A stretch of 64,000 nucleotides of DNA from Colius striatus. Taxonomy: Eukaryota; Chordata; Aves; Coliiformes; Coliidae. The stretch lies in assembly GCF_028858725.1 (NCBI RefSeq), contig NC_084761.1, positions 24,644,501-24,708,500 on the forward strand. The letters are read 5' to 3'. The position numbers were made by a program, and so were the translations under genes. Below are positions 22,843 to 35,600 of the stretch, piece by piece (the first letter of the stretch is position 1; each line of letters begins with the position of its first letter). The notes under the pieces were generated by a model. That model saw only the letters and a list, made by a program, of their open reading frames with translations, was not told where the DNA came from and did no database searches.

Positions 22843-24980
22843 AACCATCTGTTCTGCAAGCACTGTCAAAAGGCAGGCAGGGAGAGCCTGGGAAGGCAGG
22901 GTGGAACGGATGTCTTTTCCTTAAATCTCTAGGATAGCGGGTAACACGGAAAGAAGGGGGTTAAGCATTTAGAAAGATAGAAAACCCACGAGCGCACTGC
23001 TACAGGCATACCCACGCCTGCTATCAGGCTGCCGCAGCAAAGAGCAGTGGCTAGTTGGTCAAAGGACTTTAATCCTGTTATTACAGGAACACCAAGGGGG
23101 ACACTGCAAGTAGTAGTGACTGTCAAAAGAAGGCAACTCTGGCAGAGGTTAACAGGTAAGAAAAAACAAAGCGAAACAACAAATAAACATTAAGTGTGAA
23201 AATGCTGACATACTATCATGAGGAAGGGAAGCCACAGTCTTACATGGATAGTAACAAGGTGGGCAGCTAGTCAGCTAACAAGCTAGTGCAAAGTGTATGG
23301 ATTTGTTAGCATCAAAGAGGTGCAGATCTCCTTGAATATGATTTTTCTAAAGTGTCTGGAATCAACAGATGTCATTGTCTAAGATATACCTGTATTAGAT
23401 GCCCATAGTGACCTTGAAAAAAACTGATCAGAGCAACCTGAAGTGATGTTCAAACCAAAAGAATTTTAAACTTGGGGTAAAAAACATATTGTCATTACAC
23501 AGTGCAATAAGCCAGATGCTAAAATAGTGAATTGATGGCATGATTGCTTATTTTGTCATAATAAAATCCTTTTTTTCTCAAAAGTTAAGGCTTTCTGTTG
23601 GTTCCGCTTCTTGTTCTAAGAGGAAGTACAATTTGCTTCAGGGTTCAGGCTGCTGTGTTTAAAACAATTAGTATCTTCCTAATGTCATGTATGGAAGTTC
23701 TGAAAGAGTCTGAATAATTTAGTTATTAATCTAGGGAACTTTATTTTGGGTCTTGATCACTAGTGATTGTGTTCCATATTAGTCTTATGAGTAAAATACT
23801 TTCTGAGGAAGTGTATACTTCAAAGCCTGTGGTAATGGAAGCATTTTTCATCCAAAGGCCAGCTTTTAGAAACTAGATAGCTGAGAATATCAGCTGTTTT
23901 GCATGACCATACTCTTACCCATCTATTCAAAAATGATCTCACCACCCGCCATGCAAGAATAGTAGAGCTTGCTAAAATCCAAATGGAAGAAAAAAATCTA
24001 AATGCTTCTTGGTTTATCAAAGTGATGTAATCTGTTATTGATATGTCTGAGCAGATAACGCTTATCAATAACAGACTTAATTGCATCTTCTTTATTTATC
24101 CTAAGATTCATCTGGCATGTATTTAAAGGTGGTGGTGGTGCCCAGTACCTTCTGTTAAAACTAATCTTCCTTCAGTGAACTGACACGATACTTCACAGAG
24201 TTTGGGATCACTTTTCTATCCCCAGTTCTGTATTATATTTAACACTGTTTTTTGCCCTGATATGTGCCCTGCCAATAAAACTCCAACTCTAACCAAAATC
24301 CACCCAACAAACACCACCTTTCCATTTCTTAACATTTCTTATATATCCTGCAATGTAATGGTAAGAGCTGCATCTTTTCAATATTTCTTTCTCTTAAGCT
24401 CCTAATATCTTCTTTTTGCCTTTTGAGACATTATTTTTCTGTGGCTTATTTGTTAGTCTTCAGTCTTTTAAGTCCGTGAAGTAGTGTCTGCCTTCACTTT
24501 CGTATTTCTTCTACTAGAAAGTTCTTAATTTTCATCACTTGTCTTATCAAAATCTCCTTCCCTCCACCACTAATTGACTTTCATGAAGGTTTAGTTATTT
24601 GACAATGTGTGTTCACTCTTTTCCCCTGCACATTCTCTGGTTATCTCAACTTTGTTTCTCTGTTAAAAGAACTTCACAATACTTATCTTCATTTTCTTCA
24701 CTTGGTTTGGGTTGTGGTAACTCAATTTCTCTGTAAGGTCAAGCCAGTGTCCTCCAGCAGAGTTGGTGAGGGAATGTGTCTTTGTCTGCAACTGATCTCT
24801 GAAGTCACCACTTAACCATAGCCCAGTCAAGTGTGCTGGGGACATATGTACCTAAGTTGTCTTGTCCTGTTACTAACGGTAACATGCTCCATGTGATGTT
24901 GATACCTATAGTTTATGTTCAGAACATGTTCAGCAATGTGATAAAAGGTATCTTGCAAGTGAGAGCAGCAGGGAGATGAC

Positions 24981-25105
24981 TGTGGGTTGGGGAACCCTTT
25001 GTGTGGCTGACAGCCTGCTTCCTGACCAACTCTGAGCGACCCGCAGAAGCGAAGATGACAGGCTGAGTTACATGTTCTGGCACACCAGGAGTTGGCTATC
25101 CTTGC
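24981..25105. repeat. possible hAT-like non-autonomous DNA transposon remnant
   Basis: The left edge reads GGGTTGGGGAACCCTTTGTG. The reverse complement of the right edge reads CAAGGATAGCCAACTCCTGG followed by TGTGCCA. Both resemble the diverged CAGGG-type inverted ends of hAT/Charlie elements. The match is imperfect, no target-site duplication is clear, and the call is tentative. Confidence 0.25.
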
Positions 25106-28100
25106 TTTAATTATCTCATAATAAAACCTTAATTTTCATAAGGAATGTGAAATCCCAGTTGTATTTAATTTAGGTCTCTTACAATTCTTTAGTCGTTACT
25201 CTTTTTCTCAACTATAGCTTGATGTTAGGAAAGAATTGTTTTGATTCTCTTTCTGTGGAAGGAAGTGTCCCCTGTTTAGCTTGGCTTTTCTGCAACATCT
25301 GATGATTGCTTCCCCGTGGCAATTGACATTGAACTTGGGACAATCCAAATCATTAGTATGCCTTCACTTTTTTTTTTAAGGCAATCCAGGTCACATTCCC
25401 ATAGTCATTCTGCAGACTAGAGGATATAAATCACATGCAGAGTTCATTCCCAAATTTAGCTTGTGTTTTTATACCCTCAGGACAGGTCACTCCTTCCAGC
25501 ATAGAAAAATAGTCTATAAAACGACAGTTCACTTTTCTACAAAAGCCCTCATATCACATTAGCAAATTGTCATATTAAGTCTTGGTAAAACCGGTTTTTC
25601 CTCTGGAGGGAAGTGAAGTCTTACCCTGGCCAACAGAGCCTTAGTACTTTACCTTCTCTGGCAGATCTCCAACCCTTTAAAGTCATTTCTTCTCACACTT
25701 TAGGACAGTCTGTTCTTACGAGCGCATAGAAACAGCTTTTTTGCATTTTCCCCTCCTATTTTCTTTGCATCACTTTGATTCTCCTTAGGGTTTCAGAATG
25801 CTGTCCATCCCTGTAGTTGCCAGCACTCAACATTAATGGCAGACATTAATCTCTTTTTTGTCTTTTTCTGCAGGTTAGACATTTTGCTCTCTCACTTCCT
25901 CAGCCCAGCTTGTGGTATTTGTAGGTCACATGCTGGATGAGGCAGTTCTCAGTTGGCTGAGCTTATGTGATTTTTAGTGAAACTGATCCTTTATCAAACT
26001 GTTTCTTTTCTTTGATATAGGCAAGTGTGGCATCTGGGAGATTCCCAGGGTAGAACACCAGCAAACCCAGGTGCCACTATTGTTTCTTTATGTAAGAGTT
26101 ATTTTAATATCTTCTAAATCTTTAAATCCATTTCCTATCTTAAATCACTTTGCTGTGAGTGAGTTGCTTTATTGCCTTCCATTTTGTATTCATACCTCTC
26201 ATCCAGGATTCCTTTGGTGTTTCATTATTCTCTGGAATTAAAACTCTGCAATTAATGTAAAATACTGCACTCTTTGAAAGGCATTTTATTACCACACTAA
26301 TTTTGTTTTATTTGTTGTTGTTGTTGATTAAGTCTGTTTTCAACAGTCTGTGTAGCATTAAAGTTTGCAGGAGAAGTACGGGTGCCTTGTGTCAGCTGTC
26401 TGAATAGCTATAACATTTCAAGTTGGCTGATGCTATTTTTTAAAACAGAGGCCATGGAGTATTGTTAAAGACAGCAATATTGGATTCTTTTACCAACAAC
26501 AATGAAAGAGGATGCAACTGAGAAAGATTGTCTTGAATTTTATGTACATATTAACATAAGTCAATTTTAAAATGTGTTAGTATGGGTTAATAAGCTGCAT
26601 TATAACATCTAATATGATGAGTAGGCTTCTCAAAGGGTGTCACATTAAAAGGAGACAGAGTGGTTTGGCAGAAAATAAACCCTCTTGCGTTCTAACTCAC
26701 CTCACTGAAGTGAGAGGTTAGGTGCGGCTAGGTTTAAATTCTGAGTGATGCCCAATTTGCCACGACCAGTCCAGACGCGTTCACCTCCTGTGAACTGTCA
26801 TGACTCTGGATTCACTGATAGTGGGCTGCACCTTCAATCCAGTTGTGCTTATGAACTAGCACGGACACACTCCAGGGTCTGATCACATTCATTGAGTTTT
26901 GAACACTGGCTAGAAACTTTTAAAATTAATTTTCATTTTAAATGTTATTAGTTGTACTGAATAGACTTTGAAATTAGACTTACTCTGGTGACTACTTGTT
27001 TCTTTTATATAATGAAAGAGAATTGAGATTTCCTTATTTAAGCCAATGTAAGAACACCATTTAGCTTGAACGTAAGAAACTGACCACCTTGTACAGTTAA
27101 ATAATATTTTATGGATTTTGTGAGTTTTGAAAGCTACTTCTGTAGAACATGCAATTATCTCTTTCTCTCTCTCCTTTTTTTTTTTTTTCCCTTTTTACCC
27201 CATGCAGCAGGTCCTGACATTTTTCTAAAGAGTACATAGGAAAAAATGTAGGAAGTATTTGTGATGGTTTTACCTCTAAACTACCGGGAGATGGCACCAG
27301 CCACATGTATTATTTGCACCGTTTCAGTTTAGCTCTGACCTCCAGTGGTTTCATTTTACAATTATGTACTTTTTATATACTTAACTTGTTGCCCAATTTT
27401 TATGTTTAGCTGCTGTTGCACTAAAGACAATTTAAAGATGTTAAATGAAGACAGGAATTCTATTTACAGAATCAGAAGAAGCACTATTTGAATGAGCTTT
27501 CTGTACCTTGAAAACTCCATAGTGTTTGATGATGTCATGTTATAGTGGTAAAAGGCAATGTGAAATCCACTGAATGCAGCTCTTTACAGCTTAATCCCCT
27601 CTACTGTTTCATTCCCAACCTGAAGGTTGATAATTTGAAAGGTGAATGTTAATCCAGTTTAAGTTAGCTCCTGTCGCTTCTGATGTTTTCCTATTAATGT
27701 TAATAGAAAACTAAGGAGTTCTTGGGTAGTTTAGACTTACTAAGCAGTTATACTGCAGTTTCAATTTAAATCAATCTTCTAAAGAACACTAGAATACATT
27801 TATCAGCAGAGTTTTAGACTATCAAGGGCCAGAGATACTGAGAAAAAAAAAAAGGGTCCAGGAGATTGTTAGTATATATGTTGATAGGACCATAAGGCCA
27901 TTTGATAGATTTCTATTGTAATGATTACAACATGTTAAATGTCAATTGTTATTTTGTGATTGCTTTGTACTTGTGTCACTTCTGATGGACTTGTTCAATT
28001 AATTGTGTTGTAAATTCTGAAAACTGAAGAGGTAATATATTGTGAAAAGCATATTATTAGTGTTACAAATATTTGAAGAAAAATATTAATAATTCCTTAA

Positions 28101-31100
28101 TTTCCTCTTGAAAATTGGAGTGTTTATGCATTTTTTGTTGCAGTTAAATCCCCAGGCAAATTAGATGTCCTGTTGTCAGAATAATCATTACTGAAAATAG
28201 GCATGGAAAATATTCAAATTCTTTCTCTGAAGTATTGGATAGTTTAATAAATTGGTAGAGGATGACTTTCCAAACAAGATATCTATTCCTGTATGGAAAG
28301 AGGAATTCTTTAAAGAACGTAATTTATTTCAAGAAAAACATGATTTTTCACAGGTTTTGAGAAATGTATGGATATATTTCTTAAAAGAAAAAACTAGAAC
28401 AAATCATCATCAATGTGTTGTGACTGTGAGGTGAGCTAAAATATTTAATTGAGGCACTCAGGCCACATGTACTGGGACTATACCCCAAGTCCTTCTTCTA
28501 CACCTCACTAGCTGCACCTCTTGCTGCACATTAATACCTTGGAAAGTTTAATCTTCTCTGCTGGAGACAAATACCTGATTTCTAAACTTTCTATGATGTC
28601 TTCGTCAGAGCTCATGTGCTCTGCTGGTTAATGGCAGAAGAGGCATGAGCAGTCTTGCAGTAACATGGACTGTTAAAAATACTTTTATCTGAAAATCATG
28701 GCAATATTTGTGTACTAACGTTGACATCTTAAAAGCAATTATGGAAAATGCCTTTGGACAAGAACAGCATTGAGATAGGTATGGGAAGCATCAAACAAAG
28801 CTTGCATAATTCCACTGTAAGGGTAAAGAAACTTGTCTCTCTGTTCATCATATAAATCATGTGGAAGGTGAAATGTGCCACTTCTTAATTATTTTTTAAT
28901 TATATTCGTCAAGTCATAGATAAATATTTAAGTGTTTCTTAGAGTTCAATCATTGATTTTCAGTCTGGCAACCACTTAAAAAACCAGGAAAGACTATTTT
29001 GGATTCAGTTTGCCCTTAAGAAAAATCAGTTAAGAGTGGACAGTTGGACCATTTGCAAAATAGCTAGGAAAACAACCAGAGTTTGTTGTCTTAGTCCACA
29101 GTGGAAAAATTCATATGAGAAAAACTGGAGAAGAGCAAACTACTTGAAACTTCATGCTATTTATTTGCATCTCCTGCACAATGGATGGCCTCATCCAAGC
29201 CTCATTATCTGATTTTGTTAGGAGTGTAAAAATGGAAACCAGATGGCTTGGTAATGTGAGTAGCAGTTTGATGATAGTTATTCCTTACACTCTTCCTTCC
29301 TTGAAATCTGATTTGAGTTAAAACATGGCATATTGCTCAAGGTAAGCTATTTCTTGGCTATAATCCAACAGTGGACAGGTAGACCAGGAGTAGATACTCT
29401 AAAGTTCAGGTCGTTCTTGCTACCAAGGAAAATTCATTGAGCTAAAGCAAAGTCGTACTTCATTTGTGTTAGCAAAATTATTTGCTACATGTTTGTATTA
29501 GTACATTTATTTAAACCTTTAAAGATGTTAATGTAGTCTATGGATGTGGATTTACATGTAATGACACAGAAACCTATGCAATAATCTAACATTTGTCAGA
29601 GAGAACAAAAAAAAATTGAACAATCTAAATATATATATTTAGATGCAGTGTTACTGCAGTTTTTACAGAAATACAATATAATCTGTTGAAACAGGAGAGG
29701 AAAATTATGCAGACCTCCTGCTTGAGGAGATGATATTACTGGTTAATAGTGGACTGACCCAGTTACATCAAGGGATAGTGTCATTGATTTGCTGTGCTCT
29801 TTGCTTAAGCTTTGTATTGCAAATGGTCTCTGCAGCATGACTATACCGTGCTTTACAAGGTGACACTGTCCCTTGTGGCTACTGCACTTGGGAGCCAGTG
29901 CCAGTGCCTCATTTCCATCCTTGCTTACAAAGGACTTTGTGTGAACTTGGGCCAATAAGTTTATATCTAAGTTTCCAACAAAGGATTTAAAAGTCCTACA
30001 AGCTTAGGCACATTGAATTTCTGCCAATTCTACCTTGGGAGATGCCTTGCTCATTGCCATCCCTTCATTTCAAAGAACAGAGAGGTTCTGATGTTGTAGG
30101 GTTTTTTTTTTCCCTTAGAAATGTGACAGTGATGGTGTCCACACTCACTTATTTAATAATATAGTAGGAGAACAGTCATCTAGCATAGAGAAAATTGAGG
30201 TTCAATAACTTTTGCATCCAGAAGGAACCCAAATCCTCATCTCCCATGCCCAGAGAAGTGTTATTATCATCAACCTTTAGGCTAGTTTGGCTGAGCAACA
30301 TTCTCTGTCCCATCTGTTCAGACTGCCACAGAACAAAGGGGAATTGAAAATCCATTTGAAGGCAGAAGGGCAAAGGAAAAGATTGAGTTTTAATGGTCAG
30401 ACCTGGCAAAGAGAGCTCAGAAGCACAGTCCAGCTGCCAAGTTATTATGTGTTTCACATACATTACTTTCCATATAATTTAACTTCGTATAAGCTTTTTC
30501 AATACCAGTAAAATTACTTACTGAGATCTCCTCCTCTGAGTTAAACTCATGACAGAAACTGTCTCTTAATATTTCTTTTTAATGACTAATGCATTTGTTT
30601 ATATGACTTTTTCTTTATAAACAGCGTTAAAAAAGCCACAAAACAATATTAGTGGGAAATGATAATAAAGACATGCTCCCCTAATGATAGTAAACTTTAG
30701 AGGTATGTATCTCTAGTTGTTATTGTCTAAATAATCTCCCCAAACGCTGCAGGAATATTTACCATATCTACTTGCTGCCTTTGTTAATTTACTAGGTAAA
30801 ATGATCTGCATTGTTTTGTGTTCTCTTCAACTTGCGCAGCATCACATGTAGCTCTTTCCACTCAACAGCATGACCAGACTGATGAACCCTCTCTGCCAGA
30901 AGCTTTATTACACTGTGAATGGCTATCTCCAGTTACTGCCACACATGCATTTTGCATCACAGTGATGATGTTTAGATTTCATCTCCGTAGTGGCCTTAAC
31001 CTTGCTCTGTCCCTGGGCACATTTTGGCCAACGAGGTTGCACATATATTCAGAAGTCATAATAGTTTGTACTGACCTTCAGGTTTTTACACGTTTTACTT

Positions 31101-31912
31101 GTTGATTTTGCATCATATTTACCAAGCAAATGGCAATGTTGTTCATAAAAGGGGAAAAAAAATCTACTTATGCAGAGGATGTGGACATGATACTCCATCT
31201 CTATTGACACCTGCACTGATTTTTCATGAAAAATATGAAAAAACACTAACAGGACATGGTCTAGGAATGTGGCATTAGAAATACATGTCTCCATCTTTTC
31301 AGATCTGTAGCGTTAAATTACTGATATCTTCAACAGAATTAAGGTGAGATCTGAAGCCAGTCTTTCCTTGTATTTGGTAAAGGTGCTGTTATTTATAGGT
31401 TTCAGAATGAATATTCTTCCATGTGGTTTACTATATTATTAAATGGAACACTAGAAACTGTGTTGATATTTGGACAGGATTGCTCTCCATCACTGGACTT
31501 GGTTTTGTGAAGCAGAATATTGTTCCTAGAAAAAGATATTCCCTCCCCATCAGACCTCCATTCCATTTGACACAGTGACTGTTTTCTGGGAATATAAAAA
31601 TAATTTTAGTTATTTATGGATTGCTGTTGCTGATATTTCTGCGACCCTGTTAAAAGTGAGTATTTTGTCCTCGGTGGACAGTTTTTATACTTAAATAAGC
31701 AAAATGTCAATTAAACTAAAAAGTCAAAATCACATGTATACTAAATTTGGCAACAGCTTGCTGGCAGATTTTATATATCATCTGAATCTGTCTATATATG
31801 AGGAAAATGAAAAAATGAGTTCTGAATAATATGAGGAACCAGGAAAGATGTAAATTTACATGGTGTGTGGCAGTGAAATAGTCACAAGTATGTCAGCTTT
31901 CAAATAGTCCTC

Positions 31913-32060
31913 ATTTATATCTATGATTATATGTCTTTATCTTCTTGCTTCTCAGACGTATTTATATTAGATATATATCTAATATTACACTGTGAATTTA
32001 TATCTATGATTATATGTCTTTATCTTCTTGCTTCTCAGACGTATTTATATTAGATATATA
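31913..32060 (+). repeat. direct duplication, 65-bp copies at 83-bp period
   Basis: The segment 31913-31977 recurs at 31996-32060 apparently without change (shared word CTTCTTGCTTCTCAGACG). An 18-base spacer separates the copies. The near-identity implies a recent event. A 22-base perfect palindrome (31964-31985) straddles the end of the first copy and the spacer. Confidence 0.92.
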
Positions 32061-32195
32061 CATAATAACAATAATATATTGTATTATATATTCTAAAATA
32101 TTTTGATCTATAATAATACATTACAATATATTATTATATAATATATTATAATCAAATAATATAGTATATTTTTAAGAGATAGATATATATATATA
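32061..32195. repeat. A/T-only low-complexity tract
   Basis: About 135 bases almost free of G and C, built from TAATATATTAT-like words with many short self-complementary segments, ending in (AT)n near 32183-32194. It adjoins the direct duplication. Confidence 0.85.
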
Positions 32196-32320
32196 CTTGC
32201 TCTGGTGGATTTGATTTCAGTTTCCTGTGATGCCTTTTTTCAGGTAATAGAAAAGGTTACACATGTAATTCAACATGTACTTATTTACAACACATGTTCG
32301 TTTTAGCACTTTGAAGAAGA

Positions 32321-32425
32321 TAGAGAATGCCAGAATGGCTGAGGTTGGAAGGAACCTCTGGGGTTCATCTTGTCCAATCTCCCTGTTCAAGCAAGGACGC
32401 TTAGAGCAGCTTACCTAGGACCATA
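32321..32425 (-). mobile_element. old CR1 3' fragment, interrupted
   Basis: The plus strand reads CCAGAATGGCTGAGGTTGGA and continues AGGAACCTCTGG, TCCAATCTCCCTGTTCAAGC, ending at CTAGGACCAT. This is the reverse complement of a diverged CR1 3' region lacking clean terminal repeats. It stops exactly where a second, less diverged CR1 begins, suggesting a nested insertion. Confidence 0.8.
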
Positions 32426-32690
32426 TCATAGAATCATAGAATGATAGGGGTTGGAAGGGACCTTTAGAGATCATCTAGTCCAACCACCCCTGCAGAAGCA
32501 GGTTCACCTAGATCAGGTTGCATAGGAACATATCCAGATGGTTTTTTAATATCTCCAGAGATGGAGACCTTCTCTGGGCTAAACAATCCGAACTCTCTCA
32601 GCCTTTCCTCACAGGAGAGATGTTCCAGTCCCTTAATCATCTTAACTTCATTGCCCACACTCTTTGGACATTGTGCATCATAGGCATCTT
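32426..32690 (-). mobile_element. CR1 LINE fragment, internally deleted
   Basis: Starts with TCATAGAATCATAGAATGAT, then GGTTGGAAGGGACCTTTAGA, so it is a young-type CR1 3' end on the minus strand. After GAGATGGAGACC the sequence jumps to TCTCTGGGCTAAACAATCCG. Compared with the copy at 53.6 kb, about 230 bp are missing between these points. The right edge fades after about 32660. Confidence 0.88.
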
Positions 32691-35600
32691 ATGGGCTTTG
32701 GGCACAAAGGCTTTGGGACTAAGCAATCTCCTTTGTCTCTTGACAATACTAAAGTGTTCATAGCCCCAGTCATCATCTACACACCACAGAAAGTCTTGGA
32801 TTCTCTTCATTTTGTCATGAAATTTGGCAGAACTGGGGAAACCTCAGGGATCTGCAGAAGTGCTTAGCCTGTCAGATGCATCTCGTTTACTTTTTTCTTC
32901 AGAGAAAGGCTCAGTGACCTCTCAGTGGCACTCTTTGCCATAATGAATGTTAATGAAATTACTTACATGCACAAGGATAAGAGTCTGTTTATTTTTTCTT
33001 GAGTTACTGTTAAGTTTTAAAAATATTTTTTAAAAGTATTTTGGTGCAGTGCAAACACTATTTTGTAAAAAAAACACCCCACATTGTCTCTTGTGCCATT
33101 CTGAGCAATGTATTGAATGTCTTCAGCTCTTGATTCTTCCTTCTCTAGAAGCAGGCCACAGCTTTCCTTTGATTCATGTATTTTCCATAAATTCCAGGCT
33201 GCTAAATTTAATTTTTTTAAACCATGTTTACATGAATTTCTCACTTTTGGAGTGACAGCTTTATTCATAAGAAAATATTCTTATGTGCTTCCCCCAAATT
33301 ATAAAAATTCGTATCCTGAGAACATATATATTTGCACATTGGAATATGATAGATGGCACTATATGCCACTTTTGTTAAAGCACCAGCTGATCTTGGCATT
33401 GCTAGCTGAAGACTGAAGTTGGAAGTTGTCACGATTAGCAGTATTTGACCGAAGTAGTTATAACTGACAGTTATAAGAAAACAATCATTCCATGTGGGAG
33501 GGAGGGTCAGCGCTGTCTCATACCTGCTATGAGACCGGTATTTCTAGAAACTCCATAGGGAGAGTTTGGTGTTGGTATTATTAAAATAAAGGTCACACAA
33601 TTGAAGTGTATGATTCTAACTCAAGAGTGCAGTTAAAGTACTATGTTATAATACACAGCCATAATCAGAAGTGTGAAGTCAGTGCTTCTGATCAGAGTAA
33701 GACCAAGATTTATCTGAACATATTCTGGCTAAATATAGTTTTGACAAAAAATACAGTTATGTGAACATTTCAGTGAGAAAAAAAAGGAGATACTTGAGAT
33801 CAGTTACACTGGAACTTCATGATTTCATTTTTCATCCAAATATGTTTTCTTCTGTTCAGCAAGCATTTTGACAAAAAGTCAATGTTATTATATCATCATC
33901 ATCATTATCATTATTGATTTAATCATTTGCTGTCCAGCTTTGTGAACCTGCACAATAAGTAGGTAGGCAGGGACTAAATTGGAAACAAAGAGGTAGTTTC
34001 CCCACTAATGACTGAGCAGGATTCAAGAACATTCCAGCAGATTTCACACAGGAATCATCTAAGAGCTGGTTAAAGTAAAGAGTTGTTTACACTGCCTAGC
34101 TGTTAGTGTTGTCCAGGTTAGAAGACATTTGTCTGAGAAAGGACCTTCTCAGAGCTCCTGGTGTTTTCATTGCTGGGACTGATGAAGTGGACATTTCGTC
34201 AGGGCAGTCACAGGCTTCAGAGAGGCTGAATTGTGGGCATGCAACACACAAAGCTACACAAGATCCAGACCTGAGAAATTTTATGTGGCACTTCAGAAAC
34301 AGAGAATAATTTCCTTTCTGCTAATCCTAGACCAGTGCCTGTATTAGCATAAAGACAGAAATGTTAACATCTTATAATAGCATACCTTCTCTCCAGAATT
34401 CTGCATAGGTTCCAGATGGTTTGGTTTCTTGACACAGTTTGGAAAAATAATATGTAAGTGTAAAGTGGTAGTTCTTAATTTTTATTGTCTTAAATTTTAT
34501 TTTTATTATTTCTTTTTAACTTTGTAAGAGGAAATGCATTTGATTTAGTTGATATTACTATCATAGTGTGGGGCTAAGACTGCCAAAGTAAAATGAGCTG
34601 TCAAGTGCAAGGTGTCCATTGTGCTGAGTGGTCCCAGCTCAGCACTCACCTTGTTCCACAGAGTCCCACTTCCTGCCAGCATTATTCAGGTCTTATTCCT
34701 AGCTCCACCTAGCTGCGTACAGTATGCAGAGCCTCTTTTTCTTGCATGCCAATAGCTGGTTTACAAACAAAAGCAGATACCTGTCCTAAAATAGACCTGG
34801 GGATCTATTCTGGATCCAGTTGCAGCAGGGCTTTAGAGTTAATAATACTCTATGACCCTTTGTTGAAGCACAAAAATTAGTTAGACTTGGTTCAAGGATC
34901 TCTTCGCTGCTCCCTGCCATGCAGCATAGCTCTTCTGTTGTCATCAAAATGCTGTACTATATGGAAACGTAGTTATATAACTGGTTGGTGGCTGCTACAT
35001 AATTTCTGCCCCTTGTAGTTCAGTTCTTCTCCTGAATATATGTTTTTGTCTTCAAAGGAAGACTGTTGCTGTTGGGTGTGCTTGATGAAGGCGCTATAAT
35101 GAGTCTTTTTCACCCATCCATGCTTCACAAAGTAGGTCTCCTTTTCCTGCCTGAATGATTGGTTTGGTAAATGTTAACAAGTTCTGTAGTTCTTTTGTGA
35201 GTATATCTTTCTTACATTGTTTAATTAATCCTCAGTGCTTTCACAACTCTTACACAAGGGATAAATTTGCTGTAAGAGAATTGAATTCCAGCAAGTTGTG
35301 ATTCTTTTACTGTTACTTTTAATATCCTTTTTGCTGTTTTGCTATGAATACCTGAATTATAATAGTAACCATATCAAACAAATGTGAATGAGAATCATTT
35401 GAATTCCTGTTAAGTCTAATTGGCTTTTTAAAACTCAGTATGAAAACCAGATTGTCTCTAATTAACTTCCAAAGTACCCCTTTTCACACAAAGGCTATCC
35501 CAGGGGACACTTGGCAGACCTCCCTGTTGAGCTTTTTTGCAGATTCTTTTAAGCAGAAATGTAGTAGATGATTAGTGTAAGGCCAGACCATTTGTTGCTA

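Larger units (their letters stand above)
22900..32320. other. intergenic, no gene recognised
   Basis: Over 9 kb of A/T-rich DNA with only chance ORFs (under 100 codons). Contents worth naming: a T/C-rich stretch around 24200-24750, a possible hAT-type remnant at 24981-25105, a long pyrimidine tract ending in CAG at 27150-27210 that mimics a splice acceptor without a following exon, and the duplicated A/T patch at 31913-32195 (separate entries). Confidence 0.55.

Noticed and set aside
27150-27306. Strong-looking splice acceptor (long pyrimidine tract, then CAG) that might start an exon
   Set aside because: No open frame resembling a protein follows, no donor pairs with it and no neighbouring exons were found.
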